This document shows positions 56,316 to 64,000 of a DNA stretch of 64,000 nucleotides, piece after piece. The DNA is from G963663315 sp965204925 (GTDB lineage: Bacteria; Pseudomonadota; Gammaproteobacteria; Arenicellales; Poriferihabitantaceae). Position 1 is the stretch's first letter. Each line of letters opens with the position of its first letter. The DNA is taken from positions 682,001-746,000 of the forward strand of contig OZ242021.1 of NCBI GenBank assembly GCA_965204925.1. The letters are read 5' to 3'. A program made the translations under genes and the position numbers. Below the pieces are notes generated by a model, which was given only the letters and a program-made list of their open reading frames with translations, did not search any database and had not been told where the DNA came from.

Positions 56316-57896
56316 ATGGAAAACACAGGCAGACAACTGAGCAAGGAACAGCGCGCGGCGCTTCGCGCGGCGCTTGTTGAATTTACTGAAGACAAGGACC
56401 GCGGGAAAGCTGCCATTTTTGTGGGTCGGAAGGCTGAACTGGCTCACGTGCAGGGTTGCGTCAACCGGCTGTTGAGAAAACAGGGCGAGGAGGCGAGTGC
56501 GCCGGGCGTCGACTTGACCACGGTGGTCCAGGGAGCGCCGGGGGCCGGCAAGTCGGCTCTTCTGGCGAGAATCCGGGAAGAATGGCCGCCGGGCGGGGGC
56601 GGGTCGGCAGTTGCCGTATCCCTGGACCCGGGAATACTCAAACTACCCATGCCGGATTGCCTGAAGGCGGTCGTGTCCCGGACAGAGCGGGTTCCCGGCT
56701 TGATTCAGGTTTTGGGGAAATACATCCAGTCCATATCGGTCAGCGTGGCGGGTATGGCCGATGTTACGGTCGGCAGGGATACTTCAAGGTCTTCCACACA
56801 GCTCCCGGTACCGGTCATTTTGTTGTTTGATGAAATACAGACCGAGCTTGCGTTCAGCGCTTCGGAGCAGTCACGGGAACACCTGATCCAGAATTTGAGA
56901 CTGCTACACACGGGTGAGCATGGAGCGCCGATGTTTGCGGTTTACGGGGGGCTTGCCAACAGCGCGGATTTACTGAAAGCTACCGGCTTGACACGCTTGG
57001 CCCTGGGGTCGGAATTGACATTGCCGGGATTCACTGATGACGAGATGGACGAACTGATGACGCGGTTCGTGGAACAGTATTTGTCATCCGCGCGACCTGC
57101 AAAGTCCACTATCGACCGCTGGGGTATCGCGTTTCGTCGCGACAGTCAGGGCTGGCCGATGCACTGTCGCAATTTTCTGATTGCGCTGTGTGAAGAGATA
57201 CGGCAGAAGGACTGGCAGCCGGATGCAGCTGACTTGGACACAGTGTGCATGCGGGCGCAGCAGTTGCGTTTTATATATTATGCGCAACGGATGCAGGGTG
57301 GTTTACAGAACCGGTATGTGCTGATATCGAAAGTTCTGGAAGAGATGGGCCAGCTACCGATGTCGGATAATCTGATTATGGCTGCTATCGACAGGGCGCG
57401 CCGGGACAGCCTGCCTGAGGATTTCGGTATGGGGGCCTTGCCCGAGGGGATGACAATCCGGCAGACCTTTGATGCAATGTTGCATGCCGGGGTTGTGCAA
57501 AAAACCATAGATGGAAGTGGAAGATTGGTTTGTCCGATTCCGTCACTAGCGGGCTATATCGCCGCCCGAGCCACGCTCCCGCCGGGTTCACTGCATGATG
57601 CGGTATTGGTGGAGAATCCGAAAGAAATAGAGCAAGCCATACAACAGTGCCGGGGTGATGAGGAACGGGGGAAACGGTTGCAGGCTACGGACATGCGTGG
57701 GCGCACGCCGTTGATGCTGGCGGTTGAATTGGGCATGGTGGCGATGGTGGAATATTTGGTACAGGCGGAGAGCCGGCTGCCGGCGGCACTGCGCTCGACG
57801 GTTCTCAAAGACAATAGAGGTTGTACTGCGCAGGACTATGCTGAGGCATCGGATGATGTCCGTATGGTCGAGTTATTGCGCCGGATTCAGCCGTAG
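56316..57896 (+). CDS. P-loop NTPase with ankyrin-like C-terminus (locus B)
   Basis: A 526-residue protein. Walker A GAPGAGKS is at 73-80, Walker B VILLFDEIQ at 167-175, then a helical region. A C-terminal part reads DMRGRTPLMLAVELGMVAMVEYLVQ, an ankyrin-type repeat, and a second one follows (LKDNRGCTAQDYAEASDDVRMVELL). It is a diverged relative of the 36.7-kb NTPase and has the same place behind a lipoprotein. The ATG at 56316 is preferred to a GTG at 56283. A STAND-like sensor or regulator is one idea. Nothing in the sequence identifies the target. Confidence 0.75.
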   Translation: MENTGRQLSKEQRAALRAALVEFTEDKDRGKAAIFVGRKAELAHVQGCVNRLLRKQGEEASAPGVDLTTVVQGAPGAGKSALLARIREEWPPGGGGSAVAVSLDPGILKLPMPDCLKAVVSRTERVPGLIQVLGKYIQSISVSVAGMADVTVGRDTSRSSTQLPVPVILLFDEIQTELAFSASEQSREHLIQNLRLLHTGEHGAPMFAVYGGLANSADLLKATGLTRLALGSELTLPGFTDDEMDELMTRFVEQYLSSARPAKSTIDRWGIAFRRDSQGWPMHCRNFLIALCEEIRQKDWQPDAADLDTVCMRAQQLRFIYYAQRMQGGLQNRYVLISKVLEEMGQLPMSDNLIMAAIDRARRDSLPEDFGMGALPEGMTIRQTFDAMLHAGVVQKTIDGSGRLVCPIPSLAGYIAARATLPPGSLHDAVLVENPKEIEQAIQQCRGDEERGKRLQATDMRGRTPLMLAVELGMVAMVEYLVQAESRLPAALRSTVLKDNRGCTAQDYAEASDDVRMVELLRRIQP

Positions 57897-58026
57897 CGAC
57901 CTTCGGGAATAGCTGGGTAAGGTGCAGTCGTGAACAAGAATATTCACTATCTGCCCAATTCCCCGATGCAGTCGGTTTCCGATAAAAACGGCAACGAGAC
58001 CAAATTACACGGACACAGACGACTCT

Positions 58027-58542
58027 CCCACGCCGATGGCGATGACCGAACTTGAGAAACTCCAAAAGAGAGCCATGGATGCAGCCGCCATGGCCAAGAC
58101 GCAATCGGATGCGGCCAAAGCCTCATCGGATGCGGCGCAAGAAACCGCCATGGGTTTGGTCGATATGCAGACCGGCAATCAGGCGGGGATGCACGCCGAT
58201 GCGGCCAAAAAGGCGTATGAAGCGGCGCTGGCTGCCTATAATATGGCCAAGATGAAATCCGATGCGGCGAAGGCCGCCTTCGAATCAAGTGGCGTGACGG
58301 TCGCTTTGGGCGGTTTGGCCACTTTGGAGGGCAAGATCAACGGCGCCGACTTCTCGGGCGCCAATCGTCTCCACGTCAGCGACCTGGTTGACCGCGACCA
58401 CGGACGGCGCCAGGTATACGGGCAAGTTCAATGGCTCCTTCTTCGGAGACATGGCGGCCGAGGTCGGTGGCGTGTACGAAATCACCTCGGAGGAGCGCAA
58501 GAAAGGCGAGGCCTACGGAGCCTTCGGCGGCGCCAAGCAATA
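58027..58542 (+). pseudogene. Truncated lipoprotein B copy
   Basis: This matches lipoprotein B nearly base for base in two blocks: the stalk (from TPMAMTELEKLQKRAMDAAAM) and the end of the barrel (from ESSGVTVALGGLATLEG). About 350 codons between them are deleted, and 2 nt are missing near SGAKV, so the barrel is out of frame. It has no signal peptide or lipobox. The near-identity to B suggests recent duplication, or a silent donor for gene conversion. Confidence 0.85.
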
Positions 58543-58573
58543 ACCCGCCCACAGTAGACCATTTTTTCCTCAC

Positions 58574-58609
58574 GGGCGCGCGACCTCCCCGGACCGCGCG
58601 CCCTTTTCC
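58574..58609 (+). terminator. Copied terminator after the lipoprotein B wreck
   Basis: A second copy of the hairpin at 56097 with one stem change (GGGCGCGCGACC paired with GGACCGCGCGCCC) and TTTTCCTT. This shows that the duplication included sequence downstream of the lipoprotein. Confidence 0.8.
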
Positions 58610-58613
58610 TTGT

Positions 58614-58683
58614 TGCTTGCCGCGTCTCAAGGCGTGCGAATCGCTGGATGCAAGAGGAATCGCTTCAAAATAGCGAAACCGCA
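58614..58683 (+). pseudogene. Scrap of the argH 3' end
   Basis: Two argH pieces are joined here: a 15-nt block equal to 53734-53748, and the last codons from 54027 onward (ESLDARGIASK in place of ASLDARGIASK). It runs directly into lptM copy 2, as the real argH runs into lptM copy 1. Confidence 0.7.
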
Positions 58684-58905
58684 ATGAAAATATCGAAAAA
58701 GATACTCCTTGTGAGCCTGCTCGGTGGTTTGTGGCTGACTGCCTGCGGGCAGAAAGGACCGCTGTACCTGCCTCCTGATCAACCGGACCAGGCCGTACAG
58801 GAACGGGTTGACCGGACAATTGAGCTACCGGGAAATCGGACATTTCATTTGCTCGCAACCTCCCGAAGAAAAAACCTTCCGGTCTCATATATGTCACTCA
58901 TCTGA
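58684..58905 (+). CDS. lptM: LptM (YifL-like) lipoprotein, copy 2
   Basis: Signal peptide MKISKKILLVSLLGGLWL, lipobox LTAC and CGQKGPLYLPPDQPDQAVQE, then a tail different from copy 1 with 20 more nt between GGACAATT and CATTTGCTC. The gene is intact and 73 residues long. It follows the argH scrap in the ancestral order. The two lptM copies are about 4.6 kb apart. Confidence 0.8.
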   Translation: MKISKKILLVSLLGGLWLTACGQKGPLYLPPDQPDQAVQERVDRTIELPGNRTFHLLATSRRKNLPVSYMSLI

Positions 58906-58911
58906 GCGCTC

Positions 58912-58945
58912 CCCTTGAGGGAGAGTCGAAGAAGTCGAGCCGTCA
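58912..58945 (+). repeat. Short dispersed repeat, copy 2
   Basis: Matches 56183-56218 (ccttgagggagagtcgaaga and following). It lies just past lptM copy 2. Confidence 0.6.
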
Positions 58946-59080
58946 GGCGAACGTTCATTCTGAGGGGATAAGTTGGCACAACACCTTGCCTCATGCCGGG
59001 GAATCGGTCAGAATCGGAGGGCGAACCGATTAACATCGCCGGATTGACTCCGGCGTCGGGTTCGGCCCGCAACATACAGG

Positions 59081-60658
59081 ATGAGATCAATGGAAAAACT
59101 GGAACTGCCGATAGGAGAGGCGTCTTTCCGCAACATTCGGGAATGGGATTTCTACTATGTGGACAAGACCCGTTATACCTGGAACCTGGCGCGCAGGCCC
59201 GGATACTACTTCCTGTCGCGTCCGCGGCGTTTCGGCAAGAGTCTGTTAATCTCTACCCTGAAGGAGTTGTTCGAGGGCAACGAGGAATTGTTCCGCGGGC
59301 TTTATATCCATGAGCGTTGGGACTGGGATACCCGGCATCCGGTGGTGCGTCTGAGTTTTGGCTCGAACTACAGTGAATCGGGGAACCTTGACAGTCATAT
59401 CCATACGCAACTGACCACACATGAGGCAGACGCGGGCATTGAACCCTCGCTGTATATCCATACCGCCCCGGAGCGTCTGCAATACCTGATTCATCGCCTC
59501 TCCCGAAGCACAGGTCAACGGGTCGTGGTACTGATAGACGAATACGACAAGCCGATACTGGATGCGCTGGAGAACAAGGAATTGGCGCAGGAGAACCGCG
59601 ATTATCTGCGCGGTTTCTACGGCATCATCAAGGACTGTGCGGACTCTATCCGTTTCGTGTTTATCACCGGCATCAGCATGTACTCGAAGGTCAGCCTGTT
59701 CTCGGTACTGAACAACCTCTACGACCTCAGCCTGAATCCCGACTATGCCGCCCTGTGCGGTTATACCGATGACGACCTCGAAACCGTGTTCGCTCCCGAA
59801 CTGGCAAGTGTGACGAAATCGGAGCGCAAACAAATCCGCCACTGGTACAACGGCTATCACTGGCGCGGGAAAGAGAAGGTTTACAACCCGTTCGACATCC
59901 TGCTGTATTTCAGGAACCGGGAATTCAAACCCTGGTGGTATGCGACCGGCACCCCCTCCTTCCTGTACCACCGCATGGCCAACGGAATGGTCAATACCCT
60001 GGATTTGGAAAACCTGGTAATATTTGACAGTGAATTGTCCAGTTTTGAACTGGAGAATATCAATATCAATGCCCTGTTATTCCAGTGCGGGTATCTGACT
60101 ATTGTCGGTGAGGGACTGCGCGGTTCAAGAATCTTCTACACGCTGGATTATCCCAACCACGAGGTGCGTTTGAGTCTGAACGAGGAATTGATGAGGGCGA
60201 CCTATCGGGATTTGGTAGTTGCCGCGGAGCGTGGCGAGACGCTGGTCGGATTGCTGGACGCCAACGACTTTGCGGGATTCGAGCGGGAATTACAGGCTTT
60301 CTTCGCCGGTATTCCGTATCAGTGGCATACACACAACGACGGGGGGCGTAGCGAGGGTCATTATGCGACCGTGCTGTACGCCTGTTTCCGCGCCCTGGGA
60401 CTGGATATGCGGGTGGAGGAGTCCACCGGTCGGGGTCGTTCGGACATGGTATTGTTGCGTGAGGGTCAGGTATTTGTGCTGGAGTTCAAGGTTGTGGATG
60501 ATGAATCGCAGACTGCGGTGAAGGCGGATGAGGCGCTTGCGCAGATAGCAAGTAAGGATTATGCGGGCAAGTACCGCACAGGGGGTCAGCGTATTCATTT
60601 GCTGGCGGTCATTTTCGACCGCAGGGAACCCGGTCTGGTGACCGTGCGCGCCGGTTGA
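59081..60658 (+). CDS. AAA-ATPase-like / PD-(D/E)XK fusion (paralogue 4)
   Basis: A 525-residue paralogue with RPRRFGKSLL, VVVLIDEYDKP, HWYNGYHW and C-terminal GRGRSDM followed by LEFK. The nuclease Asp sits in GRSDM here, where the other copies have GRADM. It closely resembles paralogue 3. A second ATG at 59090 is equally possible as start. The truncated lysA begins 20 nt after its stop. Confidence 0.9.
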   Translation: MRSMEKLELPIGEASFRNIREWDFYYVDKTRYTWNLARRPGYYFLSRPRRFGKSLLISTLKELFEGNEELFRGLYIHERWDWDTRHPVVRLSFGSNYSESGNLDSHIHTQLTTHEADAGIEPSLYIHTAPERLQYLIHRLSRSTGQRVVVLIDEYDKPILDALENKELAQENRDYLRGFYGIIKDCADSIRFVFITGISMYSKVSLFSVLNNLYDLSLNPDYAALCGYTDDDLETVFAPELASVTKSERKQIRHWYNGYHWRGKEKVYNPFDILLYFRNREFKPWWYATGTPSFLYHRMANGMVNTLDLENLVIFDSELSSFELENININALLFQCGYLTIVGEGLRGSRIFYTLDYPNHEVRLSLNEELMRATYRDLVVAAERGETLVGLLDANDFAGFERELQAFFAGIPYQWHTHNDGGRSEGHYATVLYACFRALGLDMRVEESTGRGRSDMVLLREGQVFVLEFKVVDDESQTAVKADEALAQIASKDYAGKYRTGGQRIHLLAVIFDRREPGLVTVRAG

Positions 60659-60677
60659 GCCGTCCTGATCCGGGATA

Positions 60678-60943
60678 ATGGATTACTTTCAGTATCGTAA
60701 TGGAGTATTGTACTCCGAAGATGTGGATGTGGCGAAGATTGCCGGGGAAGTCGGTACACCGTGCTATCTCTATTCCCGCGCAACGCTGGAAAAACACTGG
60801 CATGCGTTCAATGACGCATTTGACGGCTATCCCCACCAGATTTGCTACGCAATAAAGGCGAACGATAATCTGGCCGTTCTCAACCTGCTGGTCCGCCTCG
60901 GCTCGGGCTTTGACATCGTATCGGGCAGGGGGTGACCCGGTGC
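60678..60943 (+). pseudogene. 5' fragment of lysA
   Basis: The first 85 or so codons of diaminopimelate decarboxylase, including the PLP lysine segment ICYAIKANDN, nearly identical to the real lysA at 63663. The frame ends after DIVSG, where about 21 nt are missing relative to lysA (a jump between GGGCGGG-type repeats). The sequence then runs directly into the IS remnant. Not functional. Confidence 0.88.
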
Positions 60944-61106
60944 GCTGAGGGTCTTGCGAAACAGGGTCCTGGGCATGGTATCCTCCGACTATGAAGAAAC
61001 GAACCTTATCATACCGCTTTTCCATGAAAAGTCTGCGAAAAGATTTTTTTAGAGTCCCCTGAACCCCCCGAATTTACTGGCTTCCCGGATTTGGCGGGAA
61101 TTGCTG
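60944..61106 (-). mobile_element. Left-end remnant of the IS at 11.3 kb
   Basis: On the minus strand it starts with cagcaattcccgccaaatcc, matching the left terminal repeat of the intact IS with one change. It continues through the GGAGG ribosome-binding site and about 15 codons of the transposase start (CCCAGGACCCTGTTTCGC). It ends in the lysA fragment. No right end is found, so this is a deletion relic. Confidence 0.85.
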
Positions 61107-61233
61107 CCGACCTGATTTTTCTGTTGACTATTGCCGCAACTTATAATATAAAGCGATATTCATTTAATATGATTGGGTACTCACCTGTTTACCGGATCCC
61201 GCAACCACAAAGGCGACTGTGCTGTAGAGCACA

Positions 61234-61362
61234 AAATAAAGAAAAATAATGAATGATTACAATTGCTTACCCCCCCCCCCCCCCCCCCCAATTTCCCGGG
61301 GCAAGACCCTCTGAAACCCCGGTAATCGGGGCTGCAAGGCTCACCCGTACAGGAGCCGCGCA
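61234..61362 (+). repeat. Leader repeat with C20 run, upstream of lipoprotein C
   Basis: Second copy of the repeat at 34599-34724. The copies share ATGATTACAAT, the C run and the following 70 bp, with scattered differences. A later block (ctccctcgccggg) also matches locus A after about 65 nt that are absent there. Confidence 0.85.
61270..61289 (+). repeat. C20 homopolymer in the leader of lipoprotein C
   Basis: Twenty C. From ATG 61249 the frame reads MNDYNCL, seven Pro, then stops at 61314. With 18 or 21 C the frame would stay open to 61738, 14 nt past the lipoprotein C start, which could allow translational coupling. Confidence 0.9.
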
Positions 61363-61724
61363 AGACACAAATGTCCTGACCCAACCGGGTGCTTTTTATT
61401 TTCCCGGATACGTAATCAACCCGCGCGCTCCCTCGCCGGGTCAGCGCCCCGGCCTGCAAACCCCGGATACTTTTACTTCAGCGCTTTTGGGTATTTTTCA
61501 CCCGACGCTGACACTCGTCCGCAAAACGACATCACGCTCAGACGCAATGGCCTGCGGGCGACCACAGGGGGCGCCCCTTACGGGTATCACCCGGACGGTG
61601 GTCAGACTCCCCGTGCCCGCCCGAGAAATCGCTATTCACTCGGAGACGCCGGGATACCGAAACCGAACCCATGTTCAGCCTTTTTACTTGATTTTTCAAC
61701 TTTCAACCATGAGGAGAAGTCACC
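61363..61724 (+). other. Leader region of lipoprotein C
   Basis: About 360 nt with an open frame in the frame reached after a C18 or C21 leader (ending at 61738). No family is recognised in it. Just before the ATG lie tttttcaactttcaa and a gaggag ribosome-binding site. Confidence 0.4.
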
Positions 61725-63517
61725 ATGCTATACACTGATAAACTGAGATGGTCTCCGCTCGCTTTCCTGATCCTGTTGCTGGCCGGCTGTGGGGGCGGTT
61801 CTTCCACCCCCATGACGGCGAACGGGGGGGGGGGGGGGGCGGGGATTGCCCTGCCGGGGCGATCGGCACAGCCTGCGAGGCGGCCAAGGTGGCGAGAGAC
61901 GCGGCCATGACGGCCTCGACGAATGCCGATACGGAGGCTCAAAAGGCCGAGACGGCGGCCATGAATCTGGTCGCAATCCAGACCGGCGGCAACACGGCGA
62001 AGATGCACGCCGATGCGGCGCGCGCGGCGGCGGTGGCGGCGATGACTGCTTATCAGGAGGCCAAGGCGGAATACGACAAGGCGAAAGCCACGGGCGCCAC
62101 AGAGACGGCGGCGGTCACGGCCAGAATCGCGGCCGAGATGGCGAAGACGGAGGCTGAGGCGCAGGCGAAGATAGCCAAAGACAAGGCCGCCGAGGCGGTG
62201 AAGGTTGCCGCCATGGAGCTTGGGTTCTCCGGCGGGGCTTACCGCCTCGGCGACGCCTCGATCACACCAGGCGCGCCGCCGGTCACGCGGACGGCGAATG
62301 GAGTCGAGCGCAAGACCGGCTTCGTCGCGTTCTATAACTTTAAGAACAACTCTGTGAGAAGAATTCATAGACCGGCGATCCAAAGCGGCAGCGGGCAGCG
62401 CGCGCAGCCATCTATCTTGCTGCGGAGGGCTCCGGGGGCGACGGTTAATGCGGAGTTTTACGCTGGCAACAGCGGCTACCCCGATTATCCGAGGGATCTC
62501 CAATACGGAGCGCAGGTGGTCTTTGATTCGGACGATGACAAGACCCGCCTGTTTCTCTTCGACAAGTATATTGGCGAAACAACGATCAGCGGCGCCTACC
62601 GCGACCTCGGTACTGACCAGACGGCTACGGCGACCGCGGCCAACCCCCATGGCGAGGTCGATCATGACAACAACGCCGACACTCCCAAATTGAAGATCCT
62701 GCGCGCAAGCGGCGAGTTCCGCTTGGCCAGCGGCTCCGGGGCGCTGACCGAAAGCAATGTCCATCAGGCCGATGTCGGCTTTGGGCTGGCTAATCACAAC
62801 TGGAGAGAGCAGGACGGCATCTACTACTATGAGAGTGGCGGTACGAAGACGTGGCTGAGGCGGAAGAAGACCGAGACCTCGAATCAAGGCGTCGTCACGA
62901 TCACCTATGACAAGATCACCGTGTATGAGAATGTGACGCGGTTCCCGATTACGGTAGCCTATGATCACATGAACTACGGCCAGTGGGTTCCGTTGAAGGA
63001 GGACGGCGATAGCAGCGCCGCTTTGGGCATCGGGTTTGTCCGTCTCCTGGACGGCCAGAGCATGACCTCGGCCGCTTTCATGGAGGGCAATCGCCTCGGC
63101 AGCGCCACCTACGCTGGTCATTTTGTCGGCCACAGCCGTGCCCAGAACGCGCAGGGCGAGGGCGAGGTCGGCCTTTTCGAGGGCACTGCGAAGATCACGG
63201 CGGATTTCGCGAAGGACTCGGTCAATATCGACCTGTACGGCGGTGCGGGCTCCAGTGATTCGGTGACCATTGTATTTCAGGGGGATATCGACGGCAACAC
63301 ATTCGCTGGCGACAAGGTCACCGTGAATGACGGGCCGTCATGGTTCAAGGTGAAGACGACCGCCAGCGGCGGGGCGTTCACGGGCGGTTTCAACGGCGCC
63401 TTCTTCGGCCCGAATGCGGAAGAGGCTGGCGGTGTATTCGACTTCACCTCGGCGGGCAAGAAGGACGGCGAGTTTCGCGGCGCCTTCGGCGGCCGGAGAA
63501 CGGGAACGGAGAAATAA
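61725..63517 (+). CDS. Phase-variable surface lipoprotein C, TbpB-like barrel (out of frame)
   Basis: ATG 61725 gives a signal peptide MLYTDKLRWSPLAFLILLLAGC with lipobox Cys22, then GGGSSTPMTANG. The G16 run then puts the ribosome out of frame and it stops at 61910. One more G (17), or two fewer (14), would join it to the open downstream frame. That frame has a stalk with TASTNADTEAQKAETAAMN and a barrel ending TGGFNGAFFGPNAEEAGGVF, closely like lipoprotein A. The downstream start at 61748 lacks a signal peptide and is not credible. The gene is read as a phase-OFF allele and not as a dead pseudogene. Confidence 0.8.
61824..61839 (+). repeat. G16 phase-variation tract (OFF)
   Basis: Sixteen G about 11 codons after the lipobox Cys, followed by CGGGG. 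The current length makes the frame shift. Length 17 or 14 restores the full protein. Confidence 0.9.
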
Positions 63518-63541
63518 CAGGCTGCCCGGCCCCGGCAACCG

Positions 63542-63578
63542 CAGCGTCCGCTCTTCTTGCGGGGCGGACGCTGTTTCC
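63542..63578 (+). terminator. Rho-independent terminator after lipoprotein C
   Basis: A perfect 10-bp stem, CAGCGTCCGC with GCGGACGCTG, a tcttcttgcgg-like loop shared with the hairpin after lipoprotein A, and TTTCCCTT. Confidence 0.85.
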
Positions 63579-63662
63579 CTTCATGTTCCGCGCGGATTCT
63601 GTCCGGGTTCAGAAACAAGTGATATTTTTTGGTATAGTCAGGAACTTTGCCGAAAAACGGAC

Positions 63663-64000
63663 ATGGACTACTTCGACTATCGCAATGGGGTTTTGTGCGC
63701 CGAGGGGGTGGATGTGGCGAAGATTGCCGGGGAAGTCGGTACACCGTGCTATCTCTATTCCCGCGCAACGCTGGAAAAACACTGGCATGCGTTCAATGAC
63801 GCATTTGACGGCTATCCCCACCAGATTTGCTACGCAGTAAAGGCGAACGATAATCTGGCCGTTCTCAACCTGCTGGTCCGCCTCGGCTCGGGCTTTGACA
63901 TCGTATCGGGCGGGGAGTTGTTGAAAGTAATGCGGGCGGGGGGTGACCCGGCGCTCGTGATTTTTTCCGGTGTATGCAAACAGGATTGGGAAATCCGCCT
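63663..64000 (+). CDS. lysA: Diaminopimelate decarboxylase (N-terminal part, runs off the window)
   Basis: Last step of lysine synthesis. The partial frame of 112 codons starts MDYFDYRNGVLCAEG and contains YSRATLEKHWHAFND and the PLP-binding Lys60 in ICYAVKANDN. It continues past the window edge, so its completeness is unknown. It is the intact partner of the fragment at 60678. In related genomes lysA directly follows lptM. Here accessory loci B and C (about 9.4 kb) separate them. Confidence 0.92.
   Translation, partial: MDYFDYRNGVLCAEGVDVAKIAGEVGTPCYLYSRATLEKHWHAFNDAFDGYPHQICYAVKANDNLAVLNLLVRLGSGFDIVSGGELLKVMRAGGDPALVIFSGVCKQDWEIR

Noticed and set aside
61748..63517. Lipoprotein C starting at ATG 61748
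   Set aside because: This start gives no signal peptide or lipobox. The 61725 start has both, and the frame is restored by one G.
1..64000. tRNA, rRNA or CRISPR array
   Set aside because: No tRNA-like T-loop with matching arms, no rRNA conserved segments and no spaced direct repeats were seen by eye. A covariance-model search would settle it.

Overview
The window looks like the chromosome of a gammaproteobacterium of medium-high GC. It carries a caa3/aa3 cytochrome oxidase cluster in the Pseudomonas-like order coxB-coxA-ctaG-coxC-DUF2909(-)-surf1, with argH-lptM and lysA next to it. Other core genes are BepA, RpiA, CinA, a SerA-SerC-DUF1015 group, LeuB-like and LeuA/CimA-like enzymes. Two loci point to sulfur-based chemolithotrophy: a QmoA-QmoB-HdrC-HdrB operon (partner of APS reductase in the known systems) and a CbbQ/NorQ ATPase beside rpiA. 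A sulfur-oxidising, possibly host-associated gammaproteobacterium is the best guess. No rRNA, tRNA or CRISPR array was seen.

Layout. 0.2-3.4 kb: a 3-hydroxyacyl-CoA dehydrogenase divergent from a MerR regulator coupled to an acyl-CoA dehydrogenase. 3.5-6.2 kb: a two-subunit Na+/solute symporter. 6.4-7.9 kb: first of four AAA-ATPase/PD-(D/E)XK paralogues. 8.1-10.9 kb: LeuA/CimA-like synthase, an IS5-type scrap with a C11 run, a Mug-like glycosylase and a small lipoprotein. 11.3-14.8 kb: a complete IS element beside a type II restriction-modification pair. 15.0-20.9 kb: glutamine amidotransferase and the Qmo/Hdr operon. 21.2-34.2 kb: mostly metabolic and housekeeping genes (phosphoesterase, cbbQ, rpiA, bepA, cytochrome c, enoyl-CoA hydratase, leuB-like, serA, serC, DUF1015, cinA, GFA) plus a broken adenine methylase. 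34.6-39.9 kb: accessory locus A. 40.2-43.7 kb: OsmC, methyltransferase, 2OG-oxygenase-like protein and GhrA. 43.8-54.3 kb: heme O synthase, the second AAA/PD-(D/E)XK insertion, the cytochrome oxidase cluster, argH and lptM. 54.4-63.6 kb: accessory loci B and C, inserted between lptM and lysA. The window ends inside lysA.

The most unusual content is a family of alanine-rich surface lipoproteins with a TbpB-like C-terminal barrel (copies A, B and C plus one wreck). Copy A has a run of 20 G directly after its lipobox cysteine and is in frame. Copy C has a run of 16 G and is out of frame, which is what a slipped-strand phase-variable gene looks like in ON and OFF states. Both A and C are preceded by a related repeat that itself holds a long C run (C18 and C20) inside a leader reading frame. 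Lipoproteins A and B are each followed by an unusual P-loop NTPase (the one in B ends in an ankyrin-like repeat), and then by an AAA/PD-(D/E)XK protein. This repeated arrangement is the best candidate here for an undescribed system.

The insertion between lptM and lysA has left scars: an extra lptM, a scrap of the argH 3' end, a truncated lysA, a truncated lipoprotein, a copied terminator and a 160-bp remnant of the IS found complete at 11.3-12.9 kb. Together they suggest repeated duplication, deletion and IS-associated rearrangement at this site.
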